Assembly (NCBI RefSeq): GCF_002968335.2
Contig: NZ_CP134398.1
Span: 4,464,001 to 4,528,000, forward strand
Reading direction: 5' to 3'
Length of the DNA: 64,000 nucleotides
Source: Mycobacterium sp. ITM-2016-00316
Lineage (GTDB): Bacteria; Actinomycetota; Actinomycetes; Mycobacteriales; Mycobacteriaceae
Position numbers and translations under genes: made by a program. Shown here piece by piece: positions 17,644-26,952 of the stretch (positions are counted from its first letter, which is position 1; the number at the start of each line of letters is the position of its first letter). The notes beneath the pieces were generated by a model that had not been told where the DNA came from, searched no databases, and saw only the letters and a program-made list of their open reading frames with translations.

Positions 17644-18918
17644 ATGGCCATCGCAGCGTTCCCGACGGTCGCCGAGGTGGCGGCGAGCACCCCGCCCGAG
17701 CGGGACCGCGCCATCGACGTCATCCGCATCACCGCACTGGTGGGTGTCGTCATCGGGCACACCGTCATGGCCACCAGCATCATCCGCGACGGCGTCTTCC
17801 ACTGGGAAAACCTGCTCACCACATCAGTGGTGTTCCAGGCCCTGACCTGGGTATTCCAGATCATGCCGCTGTTCTTCTTCGCCGGGGTGGCGGCCTCTGC
17901 GCACACCTACGCCGGCGCCTGGGGCGGCTGGCTGCTCAAACGCTGCACCCGGCTGTACCGTCCGGTGTTCTACTACCTGGCGTTCTGGACGGTGGCGCTG
18001 ATGGTGGCGCACCGCGCGCTCCCGGTGCACGTGTACGAGCCGATCGCCGGTATCTCGATCCAGTTGCTCTGGTTCCTCGGCGCCTATGTCCTTGTACTGG
18101 CTGCGGTTCCGCTGCTCACCCGGATCAACACCGCGGGCCGGTTGGTCGCCGCCGTCGCCACCCTGTACGCATCGGTCGCCGTCATCGATGTCATCCGGAT
18201 CAATGAACCGAGCTGGAACTGGCTGGGTTACGCCAATCTTGCGGTATGGCTGGTGCCCGGCATGTTCGGTGTCGCCTACCGGTACCGGCTGCTCACCACT
18301 TCGAACGCGGCCGTCCTCGGGGTGTCGATGCTGGCGATCAATCTCGCGCTCGTGCGGTTCGGACCGTACGAACCCAGCCTGGTCGGCATCGAGGGCCAAC
18401 AGCTGAAGAACATGGCGCCGCCGTCTTTGCTGCTGGCCGGCCACGCAATCATGATGTGCGCGTTCGCGATTGCCGCCGCGCCCGGCATCGGCCGGTGGGC
18501 CCGGCGTCCGCGGGTGTGGTGGTTGACGGCGATCGGCAACAGCGGCGCCATGACGTTGTACCTGTGGCACATCCCGGCGCTGCTCGGTATGCACCTGGCC
18601 TTCGATCTGATGGGGCTGCCCCGCTACCCGGGGCAACCGCATTTCGTCGCGCTCAGCATCGTCCAGCTCGTGGTGATGGCCGTACTGGTCACCGCCTTGT
18701 TCGTGGCCCTGCGCCCGCTGGAGAACAATCCGCTGCCGTATTGGGACGGCGGCACGGTCGGCGAATCCGGGGTGCGCAGCGCCACGGTGGGCGCGCTGTT
18801 GTGCCTCGCGGGTGCGGCCACCCTGGCCTCGGTGGGCTGGGGAATGAAGGGGCTCGGGCTCTATTGCGTCGCGCTGATGCTGGGCGCGCTCGTCGGTGCC
18901 CGCAGTCTGTCGCGTTAG
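17644..18918 (+). CDS. Acyltransferase-3 family integral membrane protein
   Basis: This 424-aa membrane protein has about ten helices. Helix 1 has the family's catalytic-type His in VGVVIGHTVMATS, preceded by RDRAIDVIRI, and a basic pair after helix 2-3 (LKRCTRLYRPVFYY) equivalent to the conserved R-x10-H/RxxR elements of acyltransferase-3 proteins. These enzymes O-acylate sugars, lipids or antibiotics, taking acyl groups across the membrane. There is no fused SGNH domain. The gene appears to be transcribed without leader, and its stop overlaps the convergent DUF5302 stop by 4 nt. Confidence 0.85.
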   Translation: MAIAAFPTVAEVAASTPPERDRAIDVIRITALVGVVIGHTVMATSIIRDGVFHWENLLTTSVVFQALTWVFQIMPLFFFAGVAASAHTYAGAWGGWLLKRCTRLYRPVFYYLAFWTVALMVAHRALPVHVYEPIAGISIQLLWFLGAYVLVLAAVPLLTRINTAGRLVAAVATLYASVAVIDVIRINEPSWNWLGYANLAVWLVPGMFGVAYRYRLLTTSNAAVLGVSMLAINLALVRFGPYEPSLVGIEGQQLKNMAPPSLLLAGHAIMMCAFAIAAAPGIGRWARRPRVWWLTAIGNSGAMTLYLWHIPALLGMHLAFDLMGLPRYPGQPHFVALSIVQLVVMAVLVTALFVALRPLENNPLPYWDGGTVGESGVRSATVGALLCLAGAATLASVGWGMKGLGLYCVALMLGALVGARSLSR

Positions 18919-19088
18919 CCGCTCTTGCGGCGGAACTCCCGACGGTTCTCCACCGGGCCGTGCGCGCCGCGCGGCTGTTTACGGCCGGCTTCGGCATGTG
19001 ACACGCCGTCCGCGGTCTGCGTCTTCTTCCGCTCCAGCGCCTCCCGGAACTTGCGCTTGGTGTCGTCTTCGGGAGTCTCGTCGGCCAT
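18915..19088 (-). CDS. DUF5302-like small charged protein (57 aa)
   Basis: ATG 19088 to TAA 18915 encodes 57 residues of mostly charged amino acids. It starts MADETPEDDTKRKFREALER, and its later part contains HAEAGRKQPRGAHGP. The segment EALERKK followed by a Gly/Pro/Arg-rich end is what I recall for the actinobacterial DUF5302 family. It is probably disordered or nucleic-acid-interacting, of unknown role. It sits 18 nt upstream of the end of the Rv1155-like gene on the same strand. Confidence 0.78.
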   Translation of the reverse strand: MADETPEDDTKRKFREALERKKTQTADGVSHAEAGRKQPRGAHGPVENRREFRRKSG

Positions 19089-19106
19089 ACCGACAGCCTA
19101 GCCTTC

Positions 19107-20411
<1,305 letters not shown>

Positions 20412-20412
<1 letters not shown>

Positions 20413-20945
20413 TGACGCGGTATGCCGCGTTCCTGCGCGGTGTGAACGTCGGCGGCGTCACACTCAAGATGGCGGAGGTGGCGGCGGTGTTCACCGCGGC
20501 CGGATTCACCGACGTGAAGACGATCTTGGCGAGCGGGAACGTGCTGCTGAACAGCTCATCATCGGCGGACGCGGTCCGCATGAACGCCGAAGCCGCGCTG
20601 CGGGCGAGCTTCGGCTACGACGCCTGGGTACTCGCGTATCCGGTCGACACCGTCCGGGACATATCGGAGAACTATCCCTTCGAGCGCGAGGTTCCCGAGC
20701 ATCACTCCTACGTCACCTTCGTCAGCGACGCCGATGTGCTGGAAGAACTGACGACGCTGGCCGCTGCGGCCGGGGAGGCCGCCGCCCGCGGGGACGGAGT
20801 GCTCTATTGGCAGGTGGCCCGATCGTCGACGCTGAACTCCGCGATCGGCAAGACGATGGGCAGAAAGCGTTACAAGTCCTCGACCACCACCCGCAACCTG
20901 CGCACCCTGGACAAAGTCCTCGCATCGGTACATTCGACACGGTGA
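20412..20945 (+). CDS. DUF1697 family protein
   Basis: ATG 20412 overlaps the previous stop, and the 177-aa protein begins MTRYAAFLRGVNVGG. The FLRGVNVGGxxxKM opening and the segment ILASGNVLLNS are hallmarks of DUF1697. The C-terminal GRKRYKSSTTTRNLRTL is also conserved in the family. No activity is known. It sits between two methyltransferase paralogues in a tightly overlapping operon, which suggests joint expression but not necessarily a joint reaction. Confidence 0.9.
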
Positions 20946-21775
20946 CTACCCCGCGAGCCGATGCCAGCACCTTGACCGGAGTTTCCGAGACCGCACTGTT
21001 GACGCTGCTGGTCCGCGCGACCGAAGCCCGCCGGGCCGACAGGATCATCGACGACCCGGTGGCCGTCGACCTGGTGGACGGCATCGACTTCGATTTCGGG
21101 AAGTTCGGATCGGCCAAACGCCAGGACATGGCGTTACGCGCGCTGGCTTTCGACCGCGAGACGAAGAACTATCTGCGCGCGCATCCGTCGGCGACGGTGG
21201 TGGCACTCGCCGAGGGTCTGCAGACCAGCTTCTACCGGCTCGACGCCTGCGACGTCGGACACGACTTCCGTTGGCACACGGTCGATTTCCCGCCTGTCGT
21301 GGCGGTCCGGGAGAAGCTGTTGCCGCCTTCGGAACGCATCTCGGTGAGCGCACAGTCCGCACTGGACTTCAGCTGGATGGACGACGTCGACGATTCCCAG
21401 GGCGTCTTCATCACCGCTGAGGGCCTGCTGATGTACCTGCAGCCCACCGAAGCGCTCGCGCTGATCACCGAATGCGCCAAGCGTTTTCCCGGCGGACAGG
21501 TGATGTTCGACCTGCCGCCCCACTGGTTCGCATGGTGGGCGCGTCAAGGTCTGCTGCGCCCCTCGCTGCGGTACACGGTGCCACCGATGCCGTTCAGCCT
21601 GTCGGTATCGCAGGCCGCCGACCTGGCGCACACCATCCCCGGGGTGCGGGCGGCGCACGATGTGGAGTTGCCGGAAGGCCGTGGCACGGTGCTCAACGCG
21701 CTGATCTGGGCGTCCTACCGACTCCCGGTGATCGATCAGCTGCGCGGGGTCACAACGCGGCTGGAATTCGGCTGA
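20942..21775 (+). CDS. LCM/TcmP-family class I SAM methyltransferase, copy 2 (Omt-like)
   Basis: GTG 20942 overlaps the DUF1697 stop (GTGA). The 277-aa product is a clear paralogue of the one at 19582: TGVSETALLTLLVRATEARR, VVALAEGLQTSFYRLD, and ITAEGLLMYLQPTE. It is the better match in style to Rv1153c (Omt). Two copies in one operon suggest related but distinct acceptor substrates. The last 26 nt overlap the convergent flavin monooxygenase gene. Confidence 0.88.
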   Translation: MTTPRADASTLTGVSETALLTLLVRATEARRADRIIDDPVAVDLVDGIDFDFGKFGSAKRQDMALRALAFDRETKNYLRAHPSATVVALAEGLQTSFYRLDACDVGHDFRWHTVDFPPVVAVREKLLPPSERISVSAQSALDFSWMDDVDDSQGVFITAEGLLMYLQPTEALALITECAKRFPGGQVMFDLPPHWFAWWARQGLLRPSLRYTVPPMPFSLSVSQAADLAHTIPGVRAAHDVELPEGRGTVLNALIWASYRLPVIDQLRGVTTRLEFG

Positions 21776-23216
21776 CGGCACCGAACTTCAGCGCCGCATC
21801 CTGCACGGGCCCGTTGCGCAGCACATCGGCGTCGACGGTGTAGTTCATCGTCATCTGCCACGGACCGTGCACGCCCTGGCGTGGGATCTCGTTGATCGCA
21901 CGCTGCACATAGCCCGCCGCGAAGTCCAGCAGCGGCTTGGTGGGCATCGCCGGATCATCGAGTTCGGCACGTACGTGAGCGAATCCGTGATCGTCCATGT
22001 AGCTGAGCAGCCGGCAGAAGTGCTCACACAAGAGCCCGACCTTCAGCGTCCACGACGAGTTGGTGTATCCGAAGGCGAACGCGAAGTTCGGGATCCCGCT
22101 GAGCATGATGCCCTTGTAGGCCACGGTCCGGGCGAAGTCGACCGGTTCGCCGTCCACGGTGAGGGTGATCCCGCCGAAGAGTTGAACGTTCAACCCGGTG
22201 GCGGTGACGATGATGTCGGCGTCGAGTTCACGACCGGACTCCAGCAGGACACCGTTCTCGGTGAAGCGCGAGATCCGATCGGTGACCACCGAGGCGCTGC
22301 CGTTGCTGATGGCCTCGAACAGATCACCGTCGGGCACCGCGCACAACCGTTGATCCCACGGGTTGTACTTCGGGCTGAAGTGCTCATCGACCGGGTAACC
22401 GTCGGGCAGTTTTGCGGCGTTGATCCGGCGGATCAGCCGGCGCGCGGCGGTCGGATACTTCTGGCAGAACGTATAGACCGCACGCTGTTTGACGATGTTC
22501 TTGCGGCGCGCCAGCGCGTACCCGCGATCTTCGCCGAGCAGTTTGCGCGCCGTGTTGGCGAAGCCGTCCTTGGCCGGCACCGGCATGACGTAGGTCGGCG
22601 AACGCTGCAGCATCGTCACGTGTCCGGCGGTGGTGGCCATCGACGGCACCAGGGTCACCGCGGTGGCGCCACTGCCGATCACCACCACCTTCTTACCGGT
22701 GTAGTCGAGGTCCTCGGGCCAGTGCTGGGGGTGGATGATCTGGCCCGTGAACCGCTCGCGTCCCTCGAACTCCGGGGTGAAGCCCTCGTCGTAGCGGTAG
22801 TAGCCGCCGGCGCAGAACAGCCAGTTGGCACTCAGCTGGGTCAACTCGCCGTCGCACTCGACGTCGACGACCCAGCGGGCGTCCGCACTGCTCCAGGCCG
22901 CGCCGAGGACCCGGTGGTGGAACCGGATGTGCTGTTCGATGCCGTTCTCGTCCACCGTTTCGCGCAGGTAGGCCAGGATCTTGTCCGATGTCGCGATGGC
23001 GTGTTCGTCGCGCCACGGTTTGAACTCGTAGCCGAAGGTGTGCAGGTCCGAGTCCGAGCGAATCCCGGGGTAACGGAACAGATCCCAGGTGCCACCGGTG
23101 ACACCGCGGGACTCCAGGATGGTGAAGCTGCGTTCGGGATGTTCGCGTTGCAGATAGTAGGCGGCTCCGATACCGGAGATCCCCGCTCCGACGATGAGCA
23201 CATCAACCGTTTCCAT
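21750..23216 (-). CDS. EthA-like flavin monooxygenase (Baeyer-Villiger type)
   Basis: The 488-aa protein has the FAD dinucleotide motif GAGISGIGAAYYLQ at residues 10-23, the BVMO fingerprint FTGQIIHPQHWP near residue 160, and an NADPH motif VVIGSGATAVTLVP. The conserved GGTWDLFRYPGIRSDSD shared with M. tuberculosis EthA (Rv3854c) is intact. These enzymes insert oxygen next to ketones or oxidise sulfides and thioamides with NADPH and O2; EthA-type homologues can activate ethionamide. It is divergent from a PucR/CdaR-type regulator 100 nt away, which may control it. Its 3' end overlaps the methyltransferase stop on the other strand. Confidence 0.92.
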   Translation of the reverse strand: METVDVLIVGAGISGIGAAYYLQREHPERSFTILESRGVTGGTWDLFRYPGIRSDSDLHTFGYEFKPWRDEHAIATSDKILAYLRETVDENGIEQHIRFHHRVLGAAWSSADARWVVDVECDGELTQLSANWLFCAGGYYRYDEGFTPEFEGRERFTGQIIHPQHWPEDLDYTGKKVVVIGSGATAVTLVPSMATTAGHVTMLQRSPTYVMPVPAKDGFANTARKLLGEDRGYALARRKNIVKQRAVYTFCQKYPTAARRLIRRINAAKLPDGYPVDEHFSPKYNPWDQRLCAVPDGDLFEAISNGSASVVTDRISRFTENGVLLESGRELDADIIVTATGLNVQLFGGITLTVDGEPVDFARTVAYKGIMLSGIPNFAFAFGYTNSSWTLKVGLLCEHFCRLLSYMDDHGFAHVRAELDDPAMPTKPLLDFAAGYVQRAINEIPRQGVHGPWQMTMNYTVDADVLRNGPVQDAALKFGAVSRIPAAL

Positions 23217-23304
23217 GCGTTGATCGTCGCGCTACGAGCGGTCTTCCATCCAGGTCAGAAGATCCCATATCGGCGTATCGATGGTGCAGAGTGCACCACC
23301 ACCC

Positions 23305-23310
23305 TACGCT
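23305..23310 (+). promoter_or_regulatory. Leaderless -10 box (TACGCT) for the PucR/CdaR-type regulator
   Basis: TACGCT is followed by 6 nt and then ATG 23317. This spacing favours ATG 23317 ([10 protein letters not shown]) over the in-frame ATG 23281 as the true start. Confidence 0.5.
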
Positions 23311-23316
23311 GACGGC

Positions 23317-24534
23317 ATGGCCGAAGAACCGCCGTCCCCGCGGGTCAGAGACTTGATCCGGCAATGCGCCCAGATCGTCGTCAATGCCCGCCCCGAATGG
23401 CTCGACGAACTCGACCGGGCGGTGCTGGCCGCCGGTCCGGCCATCGCCGCCGATCCTGAGCTGGCCGCCGCAGTCAGCCGCAGCAACCGCGCCAACCTGT
23501 TGTGCTGGGCCAGCGCCAACGTCCGCGACCCTGGCGCGCCGGTGCCGCCCAACACCGGGCCGGAGCCGCTGAGCATCGCCCGGGAACTGGTGCGTCGCGG
23601 GGTGAATGCGTTCCCACTGGACGCGTACCGGGTGGGCGAGGGCGTGGCCTGGCGCCGGCTGATGGAGATTGCCTTCGAGCTGACCTCCGATGCCGCCGAA
23701 CTGCACGACTTGTTACAGGTGTGCTCGCGCTCGATCAGTGCGTTCGTCGATGCGACGTTGACCGGTATCGCCGCGCAGATCGAGTTGGAGCGCGATGAAC
23801 TCACGCACGGCAGCCACGCCGAACGACGGGAGACCATCGCCCTGCTGCTCGACGGCGCGCCCATACCGCGCGCCCGTGCCGAACAACGCCTCGGGTACGC
23901 GCTCACCGGCAACCACACCGCGGCCGTCATCTGGACCGACACCCACGACGGCGACCTGGCCCGGTTGGACCGCGCCGCCGAAACCATCGCGCGCGCCGGC
24001 GGCGGGCGGCCGCTGAGCGTGCTGGCCAGCAGCGCCACCCGGTGGGTGTGGACTCCGGGCGGTATCGATCTCGACGCGATGGACGCCTCGGCCGGTGCCG
24101 CCGACATCCGGGTCGCGGTCGGAACCACGGGTGAGGGCGTGGACGGGTTCCGGCGCAGCCACTTCGAGGCGATCACCACCCAGCAGATGATGGCGCGCCT
24201 GCATTCCCGGCAGCAGGTTGCCCGGTTCACCGATGTCGAGGTGGTCTCGCTGGTCACCGCAGATCCCGACCGCAGCACCGAATTCGTCGCCCGGGTACTG
24301 GGCGATCTCGCCAGCGCCGGCACCGAATTGCAGGACACGGTACGGGTATTCGTCGCCAGTCAGTGCAACGCCTCGCGCGCGGCGGCGCGACTCTACACCC
24401 ACCGCAACACCCTGCTGCGGCGGCTGGCGCGCGCCGACGAACTGCTGCCGCAGCCGCTGGCCGAACACAGCATCAGCGTGGCCGTGGCACTCGACGTGCT
24501 GCGCTGGACGGGGCTGACGGAAAGCCGGGTCTAA
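23317..24534 (+). CDS. PucR/CdaR-type transcriptional regulator
   Basis: The 405-aa product has an N-terminal helical region (RsbRD-like, residues 10-150), a GGDEF-like CdaR middle domain (about 165-290), and a C-terminal HTH_30 domain whose core is [25 protein letters not shown] (split here: [22 protein letters not shown]). In actinobacteria this architecture is common for regulators placed beside the enzyme genes they control; here the neighbour is the divergent EthA-like monooxygenase. No effector can be read from the sequence. Confidence 0.87.
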   Translation: MAEEPPSPRVRDLIRQCAQIVVNARPEWLDELDRAVLAAGPAIAADPELAAAVSRSNRANLLCWASANVRDPGAPVPPNTGPEPLSIARELVRRGVNAFPLDAYRVGEGVAWRRLMEIAFELTSDAAELHDLLQVCSRSISAFVDATLTGIAAQIELERDELTHGSHAERRETIALLLDGAPIPRARAEQRLGYALTGNHTAAVIWTDTHDGDLARLDRAAETIARAGGGRPLSVLASSATRWVWTPGGIDLDAMDASAGAADIRVAVGTTGEGVDGFRRSHFEAITTQQMMARLHSRQQVARFTDVEVVSLVTADPDRSTEFVARVLGDLASAGTELQDTVRVFVASQCNASRAAARLYTHRNTLLRRLARADELLPQPLAEHSISVAVALDVLRWTGLTESRV

Positions 24535-24896
24535 TCGAACGCAGCGTCCAGATAGCGCAACGCCTCGTCCTTGCCGATGCCCAGTGCGCGTGCGGATTCC
24601 GCGAACGCGTGCGCGGCGGCGGCCATCGCATTGTCGGCGGGATCGACCCGCGCGACGAAAGTGCCGAACCGGCCTCGGGTTTCGAGCACACCGGCGGCCT
24701 CCAGCTCGCGGTAGGCCCGCGCCACCGTGTTGACCGCAAGACCGAGCTGACCGGCGAGATCACGGACGGTCGGCAGCCGGGTGCCGGGGGTGAGTCTGCC
24801 GTCGCGCACGCCGTCGATGATCTGCGTCCGCAACTGATCGAACAGCGGGGCGCCAGCGTGCTGATCGAGCCGAACCCACTCCCCCAGACCTCCCAC
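24531..24896 (-). CDS. GntR-family transcriptional regulator, YtrA-like (Rv1152 orthologue)
   Basis: From GTG 24896 the protein is 121 aa, identical in length to Rv1152 as I recall it. A CATACT box 6 nt upstream fits a leaderless start there. The winged helix is [18 protein letters not shown] with [13 protein letters not shown] and [15 protein letters not shown]; a short helical tail of about 45 residues replaces a large effector domain, which is the YtrA subfamily layout. It is divergent from the sirtuin gene (36 nt between starts) and overlaps the end of the PucR/CdaR gene by 4 nt. Confidence 0.9.
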   Translation of the reverse strand: MGGLGEWVRLDQHAGAPLFDQLRTQIIDGVRDGRLTPGTRLPTVRDLAGQLGLAVNTVARAYRELEAAGVLETRGRFGTFVARVDPADNAMAAAAHAFAESARALGIGKDEALRYLDAAFD

Positions 24897-24920
24897 GTGC
24901 CCAGTATGTCGCACACACGA

Positions 24921-24926
24921 TAGTTT
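24921..24926 (+). promoter_or_regulatory. Leaderless -10 box (TAGTTT) for the sirtuin gene
   Basis: TAGTTT is 6 nt before GTG 24933 and there is no Shine-Dalgarno. The divergent GntR gene has its own box, CATACT, on the other strand in the same 36-nt gap. Confidence 0.5.
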
Positions 24927-24932
24927 GGTGAG

Positions 24933-25649
24933 GTGCGAGTGACCTTGCTGAGCGGTGCAGGCATGTCCGCAGAGAGCGGGGTGCCGACGTTCCGCGACGT
25001 CGAGACGGGTCTGTGGGCGAACGTCGACCCCTACGAGATCTCCAGTAGCGACGGCTGGCAGCGCCACCCGGAACGGGTGTGGGCCTGGTATCTGTGGCGG
25101 CACTACATGATGGGCGCGGTCGACCCGAACCCCGGCCATCATGCGGTCGCGGCCTGGGAGGACTACGCCGAGGTGCATGTGGTCACCCAGAACGTGGACA
25201 ACCTGCACGAGCGGGCCGGCAGCAACCGGGTGTACCACCTGCACGGCAGCCTGTTCGAGTTCCGCTGCGATCGGTGTGGATCGCCGTACACCGGCGAACT
25301 GCCCGCGATGCCCGAACCAGTGGAGGTCATCGATCCACCGCGCTGCTCATGCGGTGGCCTTGTCCGACCGAACGTGGTGTGGTTCGGCGAGGGGCTGCCC
25401 GATGACGCCTGGGACCTGTCGGTGCAGGCGGTCGCGAAGGCCGATGTGGTGATCGTGGTCGGGACGTCCTCGGTGGTCTATCCCGCGGCGGGACTGCCGG
25501 AAGCCGCGCTGGCCAACGGAATCCCGGTGATCGAGGTCAATCCGCAGCCCACTCCGCTGTCGGAGGCCGCCACCGCGGTGGTCCGGGAAACCTCGGCGAT
25601 CGCACTGCCCCAGCTACTACAGCGGTTGCCCGCACTCCTGGGCCGCTAG
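24933..25649 (+). CDS. cobB: Class III sirtuin, NAD-dependent deacylase (Rv1151c orthologue)
   Basis: The 238-aa protein has the NAD-binding [15 protein letters not shown] (residues 8-22), the catalytic pocket [12 protein letters not shown] and HLHGSLF, and a zinc site formed by CDRC and CSCG. Residues Y53 and R56 in WAWYLWR form the YxxR acyl-pocket motif of class III (SIRT5-like) sirtuins, so desuccinylation is expected as well as deacetylation. This regulates acyl-CoA synthetases by lysine deacylation in mycobacteria. The stop overlaps the convergent methyltransferase stop by 4 nt. Confidence 0.94.
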   Translation: MRVTLLSGAGMSAESGVPTFRDVETGLWANVDPYEISSSDGWQRHPERVWAWYLWRHYMMGAVDPNPGHHAVAAWEDYAEVHVVTQNVDNLHERAGSNRVYHLHGSLFEFRCDRCGSPYTGELPAMPEPVEVIDPPRCSCGGLVRPNVVWFGEGLPDDAWDLSVQAVAKADVVIVVGTSSVVYPAAGLPEAALANGIPVIEVNPQPTPLSEAATAVVRETSAIALPQLLQRLPALLGR

Positions 25650-26275
25650 GGCCGGATCGCACGCCCGATCGCGAACTCGGAGACCGGCACCGGCAGCCAC
25701 CCCGGCAGCGTCTGCTCGCGGCGCGACCCGTCCACCGAGAAGCCTGCCGCCGCGATGGTCGCCTCGGTGTTGCGGTGCGTGTGGCAATTGCCGAGCAGCC
25801 GCGGCCAGACCGTTGCGTCGGCCACCTTCTGCAGCGTCGCCCGCAGCCCCACACCGGCGACATGCTCCAGATAGCGCAGTTCCCCGCCCGGTCTGAGCAT
25901 CGAATACAGCTGACGCACAACGCTGTCAGGGTCGTCGACGGAACACAGCACCAGCGAGCACACCACGGCGTCGAACGATTCTTCGGCGCCGAACTCCTCG
26001 ATGGCGGCGGTGCTGACGATCACCGGCACCGGCGCCGAGGCGGCGGCGTCACGGGCTACTTCGGCGAGCCGCCGCTCGGGCTCCAGCGCAATCACCTCGG
26101 TGACACCGGCCGGGTAGTGGGCAAAGTTGGTGCCGGTCCCGGCACCGACCTCGAGAACGCGGCCGGTCAGTCCGGCCAGGTTGGCCACCCGCAACCGCCG
26201 CAGCGATTCCGGCTCGTGACCCGACATCGTCATCCAGAGCCGGGCGAAGAAGGGGTTGTCGACAAGATCACTCAT
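25646..26275 (-). CDS. Class I SAM-dependent methyltransferase (Rv1147-like)
   Basis: This 209-aa enzyme shows SAM motif [17 protein letters not shown] (about residues 40-55), an acidic motif II VIALEPE, and motif [17 protein letters not shown]; the final [12 protein letters not shown] is typical of UbiE/METTL7-like enzymes. Its ATG overlaps the TetR gene stop by 4 nt, making it the last gene of the mmpL-tetR-methyltransferase operon. M. tuberculosis has a methyltransferase (Rv1147) just after mmpL13b, which supports a link to the lipid or siderophore-like cargo of the transporter. Confidence 0.9.
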   Translation of the reverse strand: MSDLVDNPFFARLWMTMSGHEPESLRRLRVANLAGLTGRVLEVGAGTGTNFAHYPAGVTEVIALEPERRLAEVARDAAASAPVPVIVSTAAIEEFGAEESFDAVVCSLVLCSVDDPDSVVRQLYSMLRPGGELRYLEHVAGVGLRATLQKVADATVWPRLLGNCHTHRNTEATIAAAGFSVDGSRREQTLPGWLPVPVSEFAIGRAIRP

Positions 26276-26952
26276 GCTTTGAGCTCCTTGAGTTTCTCGA
26301 CGGCCTCGCCCGCGGCCACGTCAGCCCCGATGTAGCCCGTCGCGATGTGTCCGCAGCATATCGACCGCAGCACGCGGTCGGTGAATTCTTCGACATCGCC
26401 CCACGGCAGGTAGGGCTTGGCGATGAGCAGCGCCGCCACCCCGTGCGCAGCGCTCCACAGCTCCAGTGCTGCCGCGGTCGAATCTCCGGGTGGGTACACA
26501 CCCTCCTCGATCAGCGCTTCGATCGTGGTGCGCATGTGCACGAAAGCCGAACTGGCCAGGGTCATGTCGACATCGCTCCCGGGATTGCCCTCCCCCATCG
26601 TCGCGATGCGGTACAGCTCCGGGGTCTGCCGCGCGAAGCGGACATAGGCCAGACCCTGGGCGCGCAGCACCTCGATGGTCGAGGTCTGACCGGCGGCTAC
26701 CCGCTGCATCTCCTCGTCGAGGCGCTCGAAATAGCGTGCGCATACTGCGTCCAGCAGCGCGTCCTTATCGGCGAAGTGCAGGTAGATCGACGGTGACGTC
26801 ACGCCCACCCGCTGCGCCACCGCGCGGATGGACACCGCCTTGGCGTGCCCGGTCTGCAGCAACAGTTCGGTGGTCGCGTCGAGGATCTCGTCGCGAAGCT
26901 GTTCGCCGGAGCCGCGCGCGGCCCGCCGACGTCGCAGTGGTGGGGACGACAC
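26272..26952 (-). CDS. TetR-family regulator with WHG-type C-terminal domain
   Basis: GTG 26952 follows the MmpL stop with no gap (TAAGTG). The 226-aa protein has an N-terminal HTH: EILDATTELLLQTG, VSIRAVAQRVGVTSPSIYLHF and DKDALLDAV. The C-terminal segment YVRFARQTPELYRIA is characteristic of TetR_C_33/WHG regulators. A palindrome GTTAAGTTAAC 28 nt upstream of the mmpL start is a good candidate operator, so the operon is probably self-repressed. TetR placed inside the operon, between transporter and methyltransferase, is not the arrangement I recall for M. tuberculosis. Confidence 0.9.
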   Translation of the reverse strand: MSSPPLRRRRAARGSGEQLRDEILDATTELLLQTGHAKAVSIRAVAQRVGVTSPSIYLHFADKDALLDAVCARYFERLDEEMQRVAAGQTSTIEVLRAQGLAYVRFARQTPELYRIATMGEGNPGSDVDMTLASSAFVHMRTTIEALIEEGVYPPGDSTAAALELWSAAHGVAALLIAKPYLPWGDVEEFTDRVLRSICCGHIATGYIGADVAAGEAVEKLKELKA